DNA of 64,000 bases, from assembly GCA_033064195.1 (NCBI GenBank), contig JARBJD010000043.1:286935-350934 (forward strand), written 5' to 3'. The stretch is from Blattamonas nauphoetae (lineage: Eukaryota; Preaxostyla; Oxymonadida). Position numbers and translations under genes: made by a program. Of the stretch, positions 1 through 12,171 are shown in pieces. Under the pieces are notes generated by a model, which saw only the letters and a program-made list of their open reading frames with translations, was not told where the DNA came from and ran no database searches. Position 1 is the first letter of the stretch. Each line of letters starts with the position of its first letter.

Positions 1-69
1 CCAGTTATCGAGATCCGACGAGAGAGGAGGGCCTGTTTTTCGCCTCGAGAACAGCAAGTCGTTATTGAA

Positions 70-291
70 ATGCCGAAGCTAGACGTCACTCCAAAGATGA
101 GCCAGAGGAAAACGCAAAGAACTGAATTGAGAGAAAACGCAGATGATGTCAGAATTAGGAAGATCCTTAGAATGAGTTGGATGGATGCACCACTCAAGAG
201 GATGATCGATAGATACGTGTTTCTGGATCGTGAAGATGCTATAGATAACAATAAAAATGAATCACAAAGGAAAGCTTTGATACCTCTATAG
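70..291 (+). CDS. short uncharacterised reading frame
   Basis: ATG-to-TAG frame of 73 codons, rich in Lys, Arg and Asp/Glu, with no domain I recognise. It lies in the 492 bases before the first clear gene. It may be the last exon of a gene that enters from the left, or chance. I see nothing else in this stretch. Confidence 0.2.
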   Translation: MPKLDVTPKMSQRKTQRTELRENADDVRIRKILRMSWMDAPLKRMIDRYVFLDREDAIDNNKNESQRKALIPL

Positions 292-492
292 TACGGGCGG
301 TGCATGCATCTTAATCCAAAATTAAGGGTCCGAATCAAGACGTGATTAATGAGCTTGTCAAGGGTTTTTAGGCATCTGGTTAAGTTTGAAGAAGATGAAG
401 TGAACAGGGAACCACAATTCGGATTGTGGTATTCTTGGATCGTGATTACCCACAACTTTTAGTTTTCTCCACTTTTTGTTCATCCTCAACAA

Positions 493-3400
493 ATGACCGC
501 AGCCACCTCTACATCTCACTCTTCAGACTCTGACTCTATTGATCGTCTGACTGTCACAGCCGCGGAACAGAATCCATTCGGACGATTCAACGATCTTCTT
601 GCCTCATACTCAGACCCAAACGAACCTAATCCTTTGCTATATCAACAATCTCTCGTCACTTTTCTGCAGAGTTTGATTTTTTTGACTTTTCATCGCATAT
701 CAGGATACTTGAATCACATGTCCGAAGATCAACGACAAGATCACCTTTATCGTTTTGGTGCAGCTGTATCTGAACGTTATAGTCATGTTCGCTCTTTTAA
801 TAATCATTATTTCCCATTTTCATGCTTTTTTCTTTTCCAGAACGTTCATATTGAATCGCTTGTCCCAATCGGTATGTTTCTCCCTCATTTATTGTTTCAG
901 TGTCGTCTCATGAAGATATATTCACTCTTTTCCACTCCACGGAACTCTCTACTTCCATACTCCTCCAACTACGCTTCGATCAGACAAAACATCGTCATCT
1001 CGTCAACCTTTCCAAACTTTCTGAACTCCGTCCCCTAATTTCAATTGACACTCTCTCCAACAATCTTTCCTTCCTTTTTCACAGTTTTCTCTCCGACTCT
1101 CAACCCTATCTCGAAAACGACAACCCCAATCTTCCATCCTCTTTCTCCGCATTTATGAACATTCTATGCAATGAATATCTAGCCTGTACCATCACTGGTT
1201 GTCGTACAGCCGCTCGTTCCTCTCTTTTGACAGATTTCCCGGCTTTAATCGAAGAAGTCTCGTTTCAACTCCGTCTGCACCAGTCGCCTTCGAACATTAT
1301 TCTTGTCGTTCAAAAGCTCATCAAAATCTCACAAAATGAATCTGTTTGTATTTTTCATTCATTCATCCAATATTTAGGATCCAGTGATGAAAATGGCTGC
1401 CTTCATCAACTCTCTCACAAGTCAGATAATTTCTGCAACAAATGATGATGAAAGTCATTCCATGACTCTTCTGTCTCAATGTCTCCAACATACCGCCACA
1501 TTTCTGAATTGTGTGCCATCTTTATCATTCATCACTCAATCATTTCATCATCTTCTTAGCCAATCCTCATCACATCGAAACGTTTCTGGAAAAAATCGAC
1601 CTTCCATCTTCTCTCTCCTACACTCCGTTCCATCACGATCGACACCTCAGTCTCATCGCCATCCTCAGCCAGACTGATTCTCCTCTCTTCACCAAACTCA
1701 GCGAACCGCTCCTCGACCCAACATTCCCTCTCCGCTCCCTCCTCACACCTCGCTCGTTCACCGACCCTGCCAGCTCCTTCTTCCACTTGGCCAGTACAAA
1801 CCCTGCCTTCTTCCACCGCATCATCCTCACACACGTTGAGCACATCGTCGACGTTGTCCTTTCGACGGTTCTATCGACAGTTCTGATCGTGTCTGACGAC
1901 TCGTTCAAGCCGTCCTGCATCGAATTTGGGAGAGCGACCGAGAATTTGATATATCTGTTTGGGGTGTTGACCAAAGCGAAGGTGGATCTGAAATTGGATT
2001 CTGACAACTCCTCCTTGTTCGCGTCATCGCTTCTCACTCTCCTCGTTCTCGCCGCTGCCAGCACCAACAAACGCTTGTCGTCAGCAGCTGTGTATGCCTT
2101 CTCAAGCCAGTTTGATCTTTCTGAGCATCACACACAGACACTCCTCTTCAACACTCCAACAACCTTCGCTGTGGGTGATCCTTTCGCTCAATGGAGTTCT
2201 CGTCTGTTTGGTGATTCTGACCACAAGACTCATCGAACGATGTCGATTTGTGCAGAAGCTGGCCGTTGTGTTTTGCTGAAATCTCGCTCGGACATCTCAA
2301 CACCGCAAACGACATTTGATTTCATGAAAATGGTTGGGATTCATTTCGCTGGATGTCTTGTGAACGCACTTCACTCGACCACAGCACTCCCACACTCCTT
2401 CCCCTTCTTCTCTTCGCTGCTGTACGGATTGTCACAACACCACTCGTTGGACTGATCACACTGGCAGACATCTCACTCAGACTCGCTTTCTTCTTTCATC
2501 AACAAGAACAGCAACAACCAACCAATCTCGCCAGTAGCGTCTCTCCATTGGACAGAAACATGAGTGAAGTTGATGTGGAGAGAAGAGACGTTGTGTGTCT
2601 GCATCTCTTCCCCTTTATTCCAGTTGAATCACAAACTCTATTTCTGGCATCGTTCAACGCTTTCCACAAGTCGATGCAACACGTCATCCATGGATCTCTG
2701 GTTGGAGTTGTGGAATGTTTGATCGAAATGGCGACAGTGACTTCCTACGACACTCCAATCGCTCTCCTCACTGCAATGAAGAAAGTGGCTGAAGTCATTT
2801 CGAACATCAATCAATCGACTAGTTCCGAGCAACCCAATCCCCAGTCTGTGTCACCATTCGAGCAAGCAATCGTCGAGAAGTTGAAAGCAGCAGAGGGCGA
2901 GGAGAGATGGAAGCTGTTGACGCAGCTGATTGTTGTTGCGAGGGACACTCCAGACATTGCGAACGAGCTGACGAGAGCAGAGAACGATGCACAAGCCCTT
3001 CTCATCTTGTCCGTTCACACAATCCGATCAAGCCCTCCCCTCAACTTCAATCTCGACACGAATCCTGAAACCTTCAACCACATTGTCCAGTTGGCTGGTC
3101 ACATCAACAATCTTCCACTTGTTGCAATGTCCCTCTTCCACATTGCTGACAATGTGTTTACTTTCGTCCGAACAGTGCCTGATGAGTCGTTGTTGATCAC
3201 CCAAACTCTCAAACTACAAGAACTCATCTTGAACACTCTCCGTGAGATCGCTCCTCTGCGTCGGGAAGGAGTGGAGGAGGGATGGATTGTGGGGAAGGAT
3301 GATGTGACGTCGCAGATTGTCGATTCGTGCTTGACAGTGTTGTCATTCTTGATTCTTTTCGACACATTCGACCCAACGCCGTTCGTGGACTCTCTGGTGT

Positions 3401-4662
3401 CGCTAGTAGTGACAGCAGATCTCCATCTTCTTCTCTTCATCCTTCTCGTTCTGCAACAGATCGAAGAGCGCACGCAAAACACCTCAACACCATTCTCGAT
3501 CAGCAAAGCCACTGCTCCTTTCAGAGGCATTCACGAATCATCCGTGACCCAACAACCACTCCTGTCCATCGTCTCCTCCATCCTACTCTCTGTCAGTCTC
3601 TCCACACTGGCAGTTTCTGATCCTCAAATGCACTTTCATCCGTCTTCTGAAATGGGTGGTCATTCTCCTCAAGTCGCTGACCCAAGCCTTCTCTCTCAAT
3701 TCCTTCCTGGAATGAATCAGAATCTGATTTCTGAAATTGCGATGGAAACAGTAAAATCTGTTTGTCTCATTTTGGAGGAAAGAAGAGCGAACACTTCTCA
3801 AGCTTTGACATCTGATGATTCTTCTGGAATCACACTCAATCACGAGTTTTGGGACACAACACCACAACAGCTCTTTCTGGCTCTCCACAACATGATCTTC
3901 CCGAATGACCCGACATCGATCTCCGCGTCCACACTCATCCCACTCGCTCCCTTCCTCACTCGAATCCTCACAATTGTCGTGCCTTCCACAACTGACAGAG
4001 TTGAGATTCTGGTTTTGCAGGACGAACAAGAACAACTCCTGAACTCTTTCCTCTCTCTCGTTCTGTCTCTCATCAACACCGGAACTCCATCCACCCTCTC
4101 CACCCCTCCTCTCTCCCCTCTTCTCTCCGTCCTCTCCATCGCCCTTGTTCGTTTGGACACAATCCCATATCTAAATCTTTACACCAGATTCAGCCTCATG
4201 TTCAGACGGAGAGGGAGTACATCGAATCCGAACGTAAGGCTGTTCGTGCTCGCTCTGTGTGAGGAAGGAATGGAAGACAGAAACGACCTTACTCAGAACT
4301 TGCTCTCGTTGGAGTTTCAAAACAAGTGGAAAGGAGCAAACATAAAACCCAGTGAAGATGTCTGGTTTCAACTTAAGTTGGAAGAATTGAGGGATTCGGA
4401 CGACACACTCGGCTACACACTCGACGCCGATGTCTTCGATCGGTTGGATCAGATCGTGAATGATGATTTTGATGGAGTACCACAGAATTTCGACGATGAA
4501 GAGATGGCTGATGATTTTGAAGAATTGCGTCAAGCGTTGTTGCGTCTCGGAGATGATGAAATGGATGATCCCGAATTGGATGATTTTGATGATGAGCGAC
4601 TCCATCTCCGCGATTATCCAAATGACCGTCATCAATCTGGGGGACCAGCCGGGGAACTCTGA
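493..4662 (+). pseudogene. large helical repeat-family gene, copy 1 (frameshifted)
   Basis: Exons read at 493-670, 704-786, 841-871, 901-1343, 1378-1510 and from 1560 on, joined by GT-AG introns of 33, 54, 29, 34 and 49 nt whose splices keep the frame open. The sixth exon runs to TGA at 2453-2455. Homology to copy 2 then resumes in another frame from about 2440 and continues to TGA at 4660-4662. Copy 1 is about 35 nt shorter than copy 2 around 2425-2445, which explains the shift. The product would be alpha-helix-rich, with an acidic Asp/Glu tail (about 4440-4620). No domain recognised; a segment near the C-terminus (LCEEGMEDRNDLT) loosely recalls the SEGFEDTLEQ motif of the shorter family elsewhere in the window. 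It is either a pseudogene, a truncated 587-residue protein, or an intact gene with a sequence error. Confidence 0.65.
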
Positions 4663-4983
4663 GCATTGTTGCCTCCGCATCTCGTCACAGGGGCACATAC
4701 GTCCATCGTTGATGAATTCAGTTGAAGCTCTTCATTTCATTGAATTGTGTCACTTTGAACGTCAATTTTGACGAAACGGTGAAGAACGTTTGTACATCAA
4801 ACCTGTTCTTTCAGCAGGGAGTCATTCAATCCTTGTTTCTGTGAGAGGAAATGGCAACTGTCAATTTCATGAGAAAATCAATCGAATCAACAACCATTTT
4901 GACGATGAGATGGAATGATCACTATTACCCACAACTTTAAATCTCCACCTGAAAAACCAGAAAATCTTATTCGTCATTTACAA

Positions 4984-7900
4984 ATGACTGCAGCCACCTG
5001 TGCGTCTCAGTCTTCTGACTCTGACTTATTTGACCGTCTGACTGTCTCAGACGACGAATACAGTCCCTTCGGACGATTCAACGACCTTCTTGACTCATAT
5101 TCAGACCCAAACGAACCTAGTCCTTTGCTATTTCAACAATCGCTCGTCACTTTTCTGCAGAGTTTGATTTTCTTACATTCACTTTGACCATTTCTCTCTC
5201 GTCAGGATCCTTGAACCACTTGACAAAAGAACAACGACATGATCACCTTTCTCGTTTTGGTGCAGCTGTATCTGAACGTTATAGTCACGTTCGCTTTTCT
5301 TTATCATTATTTCTCCTCTTTCTTTCTTTGTTATATTCTTTTCCAGGACATCGACATTGAATCGCTAGCTACAATCGGTCTGTTTCTCCCTCATTGATTG
5401 TTTCAGTGTCGTCCCATGAAGATATCTGCACTCTTTTCCACTTTGCGGGACTATCGTCTTCAATAATCCGTCATATCCTCTTCGATCAGACAAAACATCG
5501 TCACATCGTCAACCTTGCCAAGCTTTCTGAAATATGTCCCCTGGTTTCGATTCCAACTCTCTCCAAAGACCTTCCCTTCCTTTTTCGCAGTTTTCTCTGC
5601 GACCCTCTTGCTTATATCTTCAGCGACGACACAAATCGAATCGACTCGTTTCGACCATTCATGGACCTTCTCTGCAATGAATTTCTTGCCACTGTCATCC
5701 TTGGTTGTTCTACAGACGTCAATGAGACTTTTGTTACCTATTTCCCCTCTTTTTCCAAAGTTCTCTCTCAACCGCAATTTCAACGAATCCTCCCAACCAC
5801 ATCTTTTGGCATCTTTCACAAGATTATAGAAATCTCATCAAAATACAATGTTTGGGTTTTTTTGCATTATTCATTCATCCATTCAGGATCCAGTGACGAA
5901 AATGGCTGCCTCCATCAGCCACCTTTCAAATCAACATTTTTCTGCAACAAATGATGATAAAAACTATCAAAACACTCTTCTTTGTAAATATCTCCCACAC
6001 GTTGCTAAGTTTCTGGATGGTGTGCTATTTTGATCATTCCTCACTCTTTCATCTCTTACTCAGCCCATCCCGACCTCGTCGACTCGTTTCTCATAACGAT
6101 TGCTCTCTCCTCTTCTCCCTCCAACATTCTGTTCCGTCACGACCGAGACCTCAACCTGATCTCCGCACTCAGCCAGTCTTCCTCTCCTATCTTCACCAAA
6201 CTCAGCGAACCGCTCCTCGACCCAACATTCCACCTCGACTCCCTCCTCTCCCCACGCTCGTTCACCGACCCTGCCAGCTCCTTCATCCGCATGGCCAGTA
6301 CCAACTCTACCTTCTTCTGCCGCATCGTCGAGACACACGCCAAACACATTTTGGACATCGCCATTTCCACAGCAGTGAATTCATTTCAAGCGGTGTACGA
6401 CTCGCCGTCTGATCCACGCCGTCTAGACTTTGGGAGAGCGACTCAGAATTGGGTTGTGCTGCTCAAGACAATCGCAGAAGTGAAAATGGATCTGTCACAG
6501 AACGGCAGATCCTTCAACTCGTTCCCGTCGTCTCTTCTCTCTCTCCTGGTTCTCTTCGCTGCGAGTGTTGACGACGAGCTGTCGACAGTTGCTGTGTCTG
6601 TCTTCTCGAACCAGTTTGGCCTGTCCACACCCCACACCGAAGCCCTCCTCTTCGCCACTCCGACGACTTTCCCTGTTGGTGATGAATTCCGTCAACGCCT
6701 TCCGCTGGTGTTTGGAGATCCAGATCACAAGAGTGGGTCCTGCAAATCCATTTGTGCGGAAGCTAGCTATTGTGTTGTGATGCAATCTCACTCTGACGTC
6801 TCGTTCGCAGGCAAGCACACAGACTTCATGCGATTGATAGGGATTGATTTCACTGGGTGTCTTGTGAATGCGCTTCACTCGACGGCATCACTCCCACACT
6901 CCTTCCCCTTCTTCTCTTTGCTGTTGACAGACGAATCCAATCACCCCAACATTTGGAACGACACTCGTCTCCCTTCTCCCCTCACGGGACTGACAACACT
7001 GGCTGAGACTACACTCAATCTCGCCTTTAGCGTTTCAACGGGGGACAGAAAGATGAGCCAAGTGGAGAAGGAGAGAAGAGACACCAACATCGTCCATCTC
7101 TTCCCTTTTCTCGGAACAGATTCACAAACCTTCTTTCTTTTGTCGTTCAGCTCAATCTTCCAATGGAAGAAACAGAAAGTCCACAAATCTTTGGTTGGTG
7201 TTGTGGAATACTTGATCGAAATGGCGACAGTGACTTCGTACAACACTCCCATCTCTCTCCTCATAGCTTCGAAGAAAGTGGCCGAACTTGTTCATCAAAT
7301 ATCACAAATCGAGCAATCAATCGTCGACAAGTTGAAAACAGCAGAGGGTGAAGAGAGATGGAAGCTGTTGACGCAGCTGATTGTGGTTGCGAGGGAGACT
7401 CCAGACATCGCGAACGAGCTGCTGAAAGCAGAGAACGATGCACAAGCCCTTCTCATCTTGTCCGTTCACACAATCCGATCATGTCCTCCCCTTAACCTCC
7501 ATCTCGACTCGAATCTCGCTGTCTTCGACCGCGTTGTCGAGTTCACTGGTCATCTGAACAATCTTCCGTTGGTCGCAGCTGCCCTCTTTCACATTGCAGA
7601 CACTGTTGACAAACTCAACAGTCCAGCTGTCATCGACATGGTGTTCAACGGACAGAAAAAGACAACACTGAGTGATCTTATCTTGAACACTCTTCGTGAG
7701 ATCTATCCTCTGCGTCGGGAAGGAGTGGAGGAGGGATGGGTTGTTGGAACGGATTGTGTGACGTCGAAAATTGTCGGTTCGTGTTTGACAGTGTTGTCAT
7801 TCTTGATTCGTTTCGACACATTCAACCCAACGCCGTTCGTGGACTCTCTGGTCTCACTGGCAGTGACAGCCGATCTCTCTCTTCTTCGCTCCATCCTTCT

Positions 7901-8921
7901 CGTTCTGCAACATATCGAAGAGCGAACATGCCGTACCTCAACACCTTTCTCTATCTCCACAGCCACTGCTCCTTTCAGAGGGATTCACGAATCATCAGTG
8001 ACCCAACAACCACTCCTGTCAATCGTCTCCTCCAAATGTCTCTCTGCCAGTCTCTCCACACTGGCAGTTTCTGATCCTCAAGTTGCTGACTCGAGCCTCC
8101 TCTCTCAATTCCTTCCTGGAGTGAATCAGAATCTGATTTCTGAAATTGCGATGGAAATAACGAAGAACGTCTGTCTCATTTTGGAGGAGAGAAGAGCGAT
8201 TTCATCAGCAGTTCCGACATCTGATGATTCTTCTGGAATCACACTCAATCACGAGTTTTGTGACACACCACCACAACAGCTCTTTCTGGCTCTCCACAGC
8301 ATGATCTTCCCGGACGACCCGACAACGGCCTCTGTTTCCACACTCATCTCTCTCGCTCCCTTCCTCACTCGAATCCTCACAATTGTCGTGCCTTCCACAA
8401 CTGACAGAGTTGAGATTCTGGTTTTGCAGGACGAACAAGAACAACTCCTGAACTCTTTCCTCTCTCTCATCTTGTCTCTCATCAACACAGGAACACCATC
8501 CACCCTCTCCACCCCTCCTCTCTCCTCTTTTCTCTCCGTCCTCTCCATCGCCCTTGTTCGTCTAGACACAATCCCATCATCACTGGATCTTCACCCCAGA
8601 TTCTGTCAGATGTTCAAGCAGAGGGGCAATCAATCGAATCCGAACGTAAGGCTGTTCGTGCACTCTCTCTGTTCAGAAGGAATGGAAGACAGAAACGATG
8701 TCACTCTTGACTTGTTCTCGTTGGAGTTTCTAAACAAGTGGATGGGAGCGAACGCACAACCTGGTCCCGATCATCTTTTAGAGATTCGTTTGGAAGCATT
8801 ACGGAATCCAGATGAGCCACTTGATGGTCCTCTTGTTTATATGCTCAACGAAGCTGTGTGGTATCTGAATGATGTCACATATGATGAATGCGTGATTGAT
8901 GATTTTGATGAAGAACCATAG
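4984..8921 (+). CDS. large helical repeat-family gene, copy 2 (1,241 aa)
   Basis: Six exons: 4984-5161, 5206-5288, 5347-5377, 5407-5849, 5887-6019 and 6064-8921. Exons 1-5 have exactly the sizes seen in copy 1 (178, 83, 31, 443, 133 nt) although the introns differ in sequence and length (44, 58, 29, 37, 44 nt), which strongly supports the model. The start is the ATG before Thr-Ala-Ala-Thr, because the same ATG in copy 1 follows an in-frame stop. The product is predicted mostly helical, without signal peptide, membrane segment or known catalytic motif; function unknown. It ends at TAG 8919-8921, where copy 1 has CAG, so it lacks the 58-residue acidic tail of copy 1, although that tail is still readable in frame to TGA 9096-9098. 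Confidence 0.75.
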
Positions 8922-9195
8922 AATCTCCAAGATGATCCAATCGAGCATTTTTTTGAAAAATTGCGTCAAGCATTGTTGCGTGTCGGAGATGATCAAATGG
9001 ATGATCCCGAATTGGATGATTTTGATGATGGGCGACTCCATCTCAACGATGATCCAAATGACCGTCATCAATCCGGGGGACCAGCCGGGGAACTCTGAGC
9101 ATTGTTGCCTCTGCATCTGGTCACAGGGGCACATACGTCCATCTTTGATGGATTCAGTAGAAGCTCTTCATTTAATTGTATTGTGTCATTTTGAA
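4984..9195 (+). repeat. second unit of a tandem duplication (period 4,491 bp)
   Basis: This unit repeats 493 to about 4770. Both contain the leader (ACCCACAACTTT), all six exons, the introns and the 3' flank (GAGCATTGTTGCCTC, then CACAGGGGCACATACG). Similarity fades after about 9195. The 320 bases between the two genes (4663-4983) hold only this flank and leader. Confidence 0.85.
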
Positions 9196-9560
9196 CGTTC
9201 TTCATCGAGAATCAAAACAGATCACACCCATTGAAACATTGTTCCACAATCAAAGTCTGAAGTTTCAAAACAATGACCAAATGGATCGTGTTAATCGAAT
9301 CTTCATCAAAAAAGAAGTGAAACCCAAACACGGCCAGAGCAGAAGGGAGGTCGATGCAGGCAGGGCGAACGGGAGTGTCTCGTCGGTCTTGTTCGTCGGC
9401 AGCGCGACCCAATCGAGGGCAGGGTTGGTTGGAGGAAGGTGACGGCTAATGGGCTTCGTATGCTTCAGTCGGGATCCGACAGACTGAGTGGAGTCGGCCT
9501 GGTTCGTGGTTGGGCTGTTCCCGATAATTTGGAGGCAAAAAATGAAGTTGTGGCATGGCG
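9196..9560. other. unassigned spacer
   Basis: GC-richer stretch between the large-gene duplication and the 3' flank of the first small-family copy. Short open frames exist on both strands but none resembles anything else in the window. I see no RNA gene or repeat. Confidence 0.4.
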
Positions 9561-9920
9561 CAAATGTAAGATGACCAAAAATAGAGAACACACCTCAAAC
9601 AGAGCGTGGATGGCCGTGGAACGGTTGAAATACGGGGCACACTTCATTTCAACGAGATAAACGAGAATTGAGTAGTGATGGCAAAAAGTCGAGATGGCGA
9701 AAGATAATCTGGTCACAGTGTGCCGTTGAGGGACGCAAGGAATTGTTTGGAGATAGGACGGTTGACGATGTGACAGTCAAAGACAGCCGCGTTGAGAACG
9801 ACCAACCCAAAACAGCAGACCATTTCTGGACGATTGGAGGCGATCCCAGAATCTGTTCGTCTGCACCAGCAATCAGAGTATTCCCAACATCCGAGGGGAG
9901 TCCGCAGAAATGAGTTGGAG
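9561..9920 (-). repeat. conserved 3' flank block of small-family copy A1
   Basis: Sense-strand (minus) sequence beginning GAATGACTCCAACTCATTTC directly after the gene and recurring after every complete small-family copy. It can be translated in two frames with few stops (MTPTHFCG... and NDSNSFLRTLLGCWEC...). Its coding status is unresolved. Here the second frame lacks the usual TGA near its middle. Confidence 0.6.
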
Positions 9921-11045
9921 TCATTCGAGAGAGGCGACTTCGTCTTCACTTTCTTCTTCGTCATCATCGTCTTCAGTCAATTCCACATTCGATCCCAGCA
10001 TTTGCGAGATTGAGTGAGACATATAAACAACGGAGTCAAAGCTATATCCGTCCTTGTCGTGTTTCATCATCTGTTCGAGTGTGTCTTCGAAACCTTCCGA
10101 AAACAGAGCTTGCACCATCCGTTTTCCAGATTGGGCCACTTCTGGGCCATGATACGTCCATTCTTTCAGCGATTTGTAGATGAAATAAAGGGAATCCCAG
10201 AGATTATGAAAATCTTCGACGATCGAGAGACAACTTGAGAATCCCATCACAATCGGAGATGCGAGAGCAAACTCCAATGTTGGACGATGGAATGGGGCCA
10301 TGTCAATGAATCTGTCCAAAAGAGACATGAAAGATTGGAAAAGCCTTCCACTGAGGACGTGCCGTTTAGAGATCAGAAAGGTCACAAATTGAGATGATGG
10401 CAGCATAACCTTCTCAAAGATCATTTCACAATGGGTGTATTTGTCGACGGCAGTCGTGATGCCAAGATTACTGAGAGATAGTGGAGATGCGGGAGATGCG
10501 AAGTTTTTGATGATTTTGACGAGATTGTTCATCATTGTGTCATTTCCTGCGATTGGCAGCGTGTGAGGTTGAACTGTCGCCAAGACATTGCTGACGAGAC
10601 CTGACTCCACGAGACGACATAGAATTGCAGTTGAGGACTCAACTGTTGTTTCTTGAAGGAACGACAACACTGCTGTGACCACAGTCAAGTGGGAAGATGA
10701 CAAGAGAGTTACAATGCTCTCAATAAAGCCAAAAGGCGATCCAGCTGAAGTTGGAACGAGATCTGTGATGAATATTTCAGTAAAATCTAATTTATTCCAC
10801 ATCGGTTCGAGATACTCTAAAAATCGGACAGCTCTGTCCTGAAGGGCATTGTCAAAAGGGTATTCAGCTTTCACGAGGGCAACAAGTGAACAGAAAATGG
10901 TTGATTTGTCCTCAAAAGACAATTCTGTGTTCTCTTCGAAATTGAGGAATGGTTCATGCAATGTGTGGACACTCGAACTTGGATCGGGTAAGCGATTCAG
11001 ACAGGAATCATTGGTGCTGTTCAAAGCAGCAGAATCTTCTTCCAT
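9921..11045 (-). CDS. small helical family, copy A1 (374 aa, acidic tail)
   Basis: Reference entry for a family with about 14 copies or fragments here. Shared blocks in order: EPFLNF near residue 31; SLVALVKAEYPFDNALQDRA near 52; LVPSSAGSPSGFIESIVTLL near 95; PHTLPI[AS]GNE near 165; NHREMIFQKVVIPSSQFVTF near 205; PFHRPTLEF[VA]LASPIVM near 251; GKRMMQALFSEGFEDTLEQ near 316; LLGSNV near the end. Regular hydrophobic spacing suggests an ARM/HEAT-like helical solenoid (inference). No catalytic motif, signal peptide or membrane helix; function unknown. This copy ends in a run of Asp/Glu from a GAN-codon expansion just where siblings stop. The ATG lies downstream of the family leader motif at about 11056-11072. 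No introns seen. Confidence 0.75.
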   Translation of the reverse strand: MEEDSAALNSTNDSCLNRLPDPSSSVHTLHEPFLNFEENTELSFEDKSTIFCSLVALVKAEYPFDNALQDRAVRFLEYLEPMWNKLDFTEIFITDLVPTSAGSPFGFIESIVTLLSSSHLTVVTAVLSFLQETTVESSTAILCRLVESGLVSNVLATVQPHTLPIAGNDTMMNNLVKIIKNFASPASPLSLSNLGITTAVDKYTHCEMIFEKVMLPSSQFVTFLISKRHVLSGRLFQSFMSLLDRFIDMAPFHRPTLEFALASPIVMGFSSCLSIVEDFHNLWDSLYFIYKSLKEWTYHGPEVAQSGKRMVQALFSEGFEDTLEQMMKHDKDGYSFDSVVYMSHSISQMLGSNVELTEDDDDEEESEDEVASLE

Positions 11046-12171
11046 TCAAATCGAAGGAGGATCGTCCCATTGTGCGCTTCGGACAGATCCTCAACCAACC
11101 ATTTGCACAAACCATGAAGTACTCGAAGAAATGTAATCAAGATGAAGAGAAGAATAAATTCAATCCTCATTAACAAAGACTATCTTCCTGTCTGGCTTGT
11201 TGCACTTTCGTCGAGAATATCACAGTCGATGTCCGCGTGTCCATAATGCTCTCCCTCCAACAGCAAGCAACAAAGAAGACGAAGTCACTCATTTGGAAAT
11301 GTGGACTGGAATCACTTCGGAGTCTGAATGACGAATGAAAAGAGAAGCGATGATTCGCGCCATTTTCGAAGACATCAGAGCAGCACGCGTGTTTGGACAT
11401 GGCATGTTGAAACAATGCGATGTGAGTTGGGTTTAGTTTAAGAACAGAATCGTCCAGTTAAGTGAAAACGAGTTCGTGTTCAGATGAGAAAGAAAACTCG
11501 TCGCGAGAAGAGTCTTAGGGGAGAAGAAATCAGCTGCTGTCCATCCGCGAAGGCTAAATATCAACGAGTGATAGAATTGGGAGGCGACCTCGTAGTTTCG
11601 CTGGGTGGCGATGAACGACGATTCTTCGTCACAAATGAACTGGTTCGTGTTACAATGACCTAAATTCTATTTGTTGGCTGTTTGGGAGAGAATGAGAGAA
11701 AAAGAAGACGACGGAAGGTCAGAATAACTGATGAGGACGAAACAAGAACAAAAGGATGTTGCTGCCATGGTGCAAATGTAAGAAGCCCAAAAAAGAGAAC
11801 ACACCTCAAACACATCGTGGGTGGCTGTGGAACGGCGGAAATGTGGGGCACATTCCATTTTGACGAGAAAAACGAGAAGTGTTTCGGAGATGGTTCAAAA
11901 GTCGAGATTGGGAAAGATAATCAGGTCACAATGCATCGTTCAGGACGCAAGGAATTGTGTGGAGAGAGGACGGTTGACGATGTGACAGTCAAAGACAGCC
12001 GCGGTGAGAACGACCAACCCAAAAGAGCAAACCATTTCTGGACGATTGGAGACCATCCCAGAATCTGTTCGTCAGCATCAGCAATCAGCGCATTCCCAAC
12101 ATCCGAGGAGAGTCCGCAGAAAAGAGTTGGAGTCATTCGAGAGAGGCGGCTTCGATGTGTCAATCGTTATG
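11046..12171 (-). repeat. spacer between copies A1 and A2
   Basis: In sense (minus) order: the 3' block of A2 (about 12171-11650, GAATGACTCCAACTC and onward), an intron-like pyrimidine-rich stretch near 11690-11810, a second conserved block (about 11560-11180), then the leader of A1. No confident separate gene. Confidence 0.6.
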
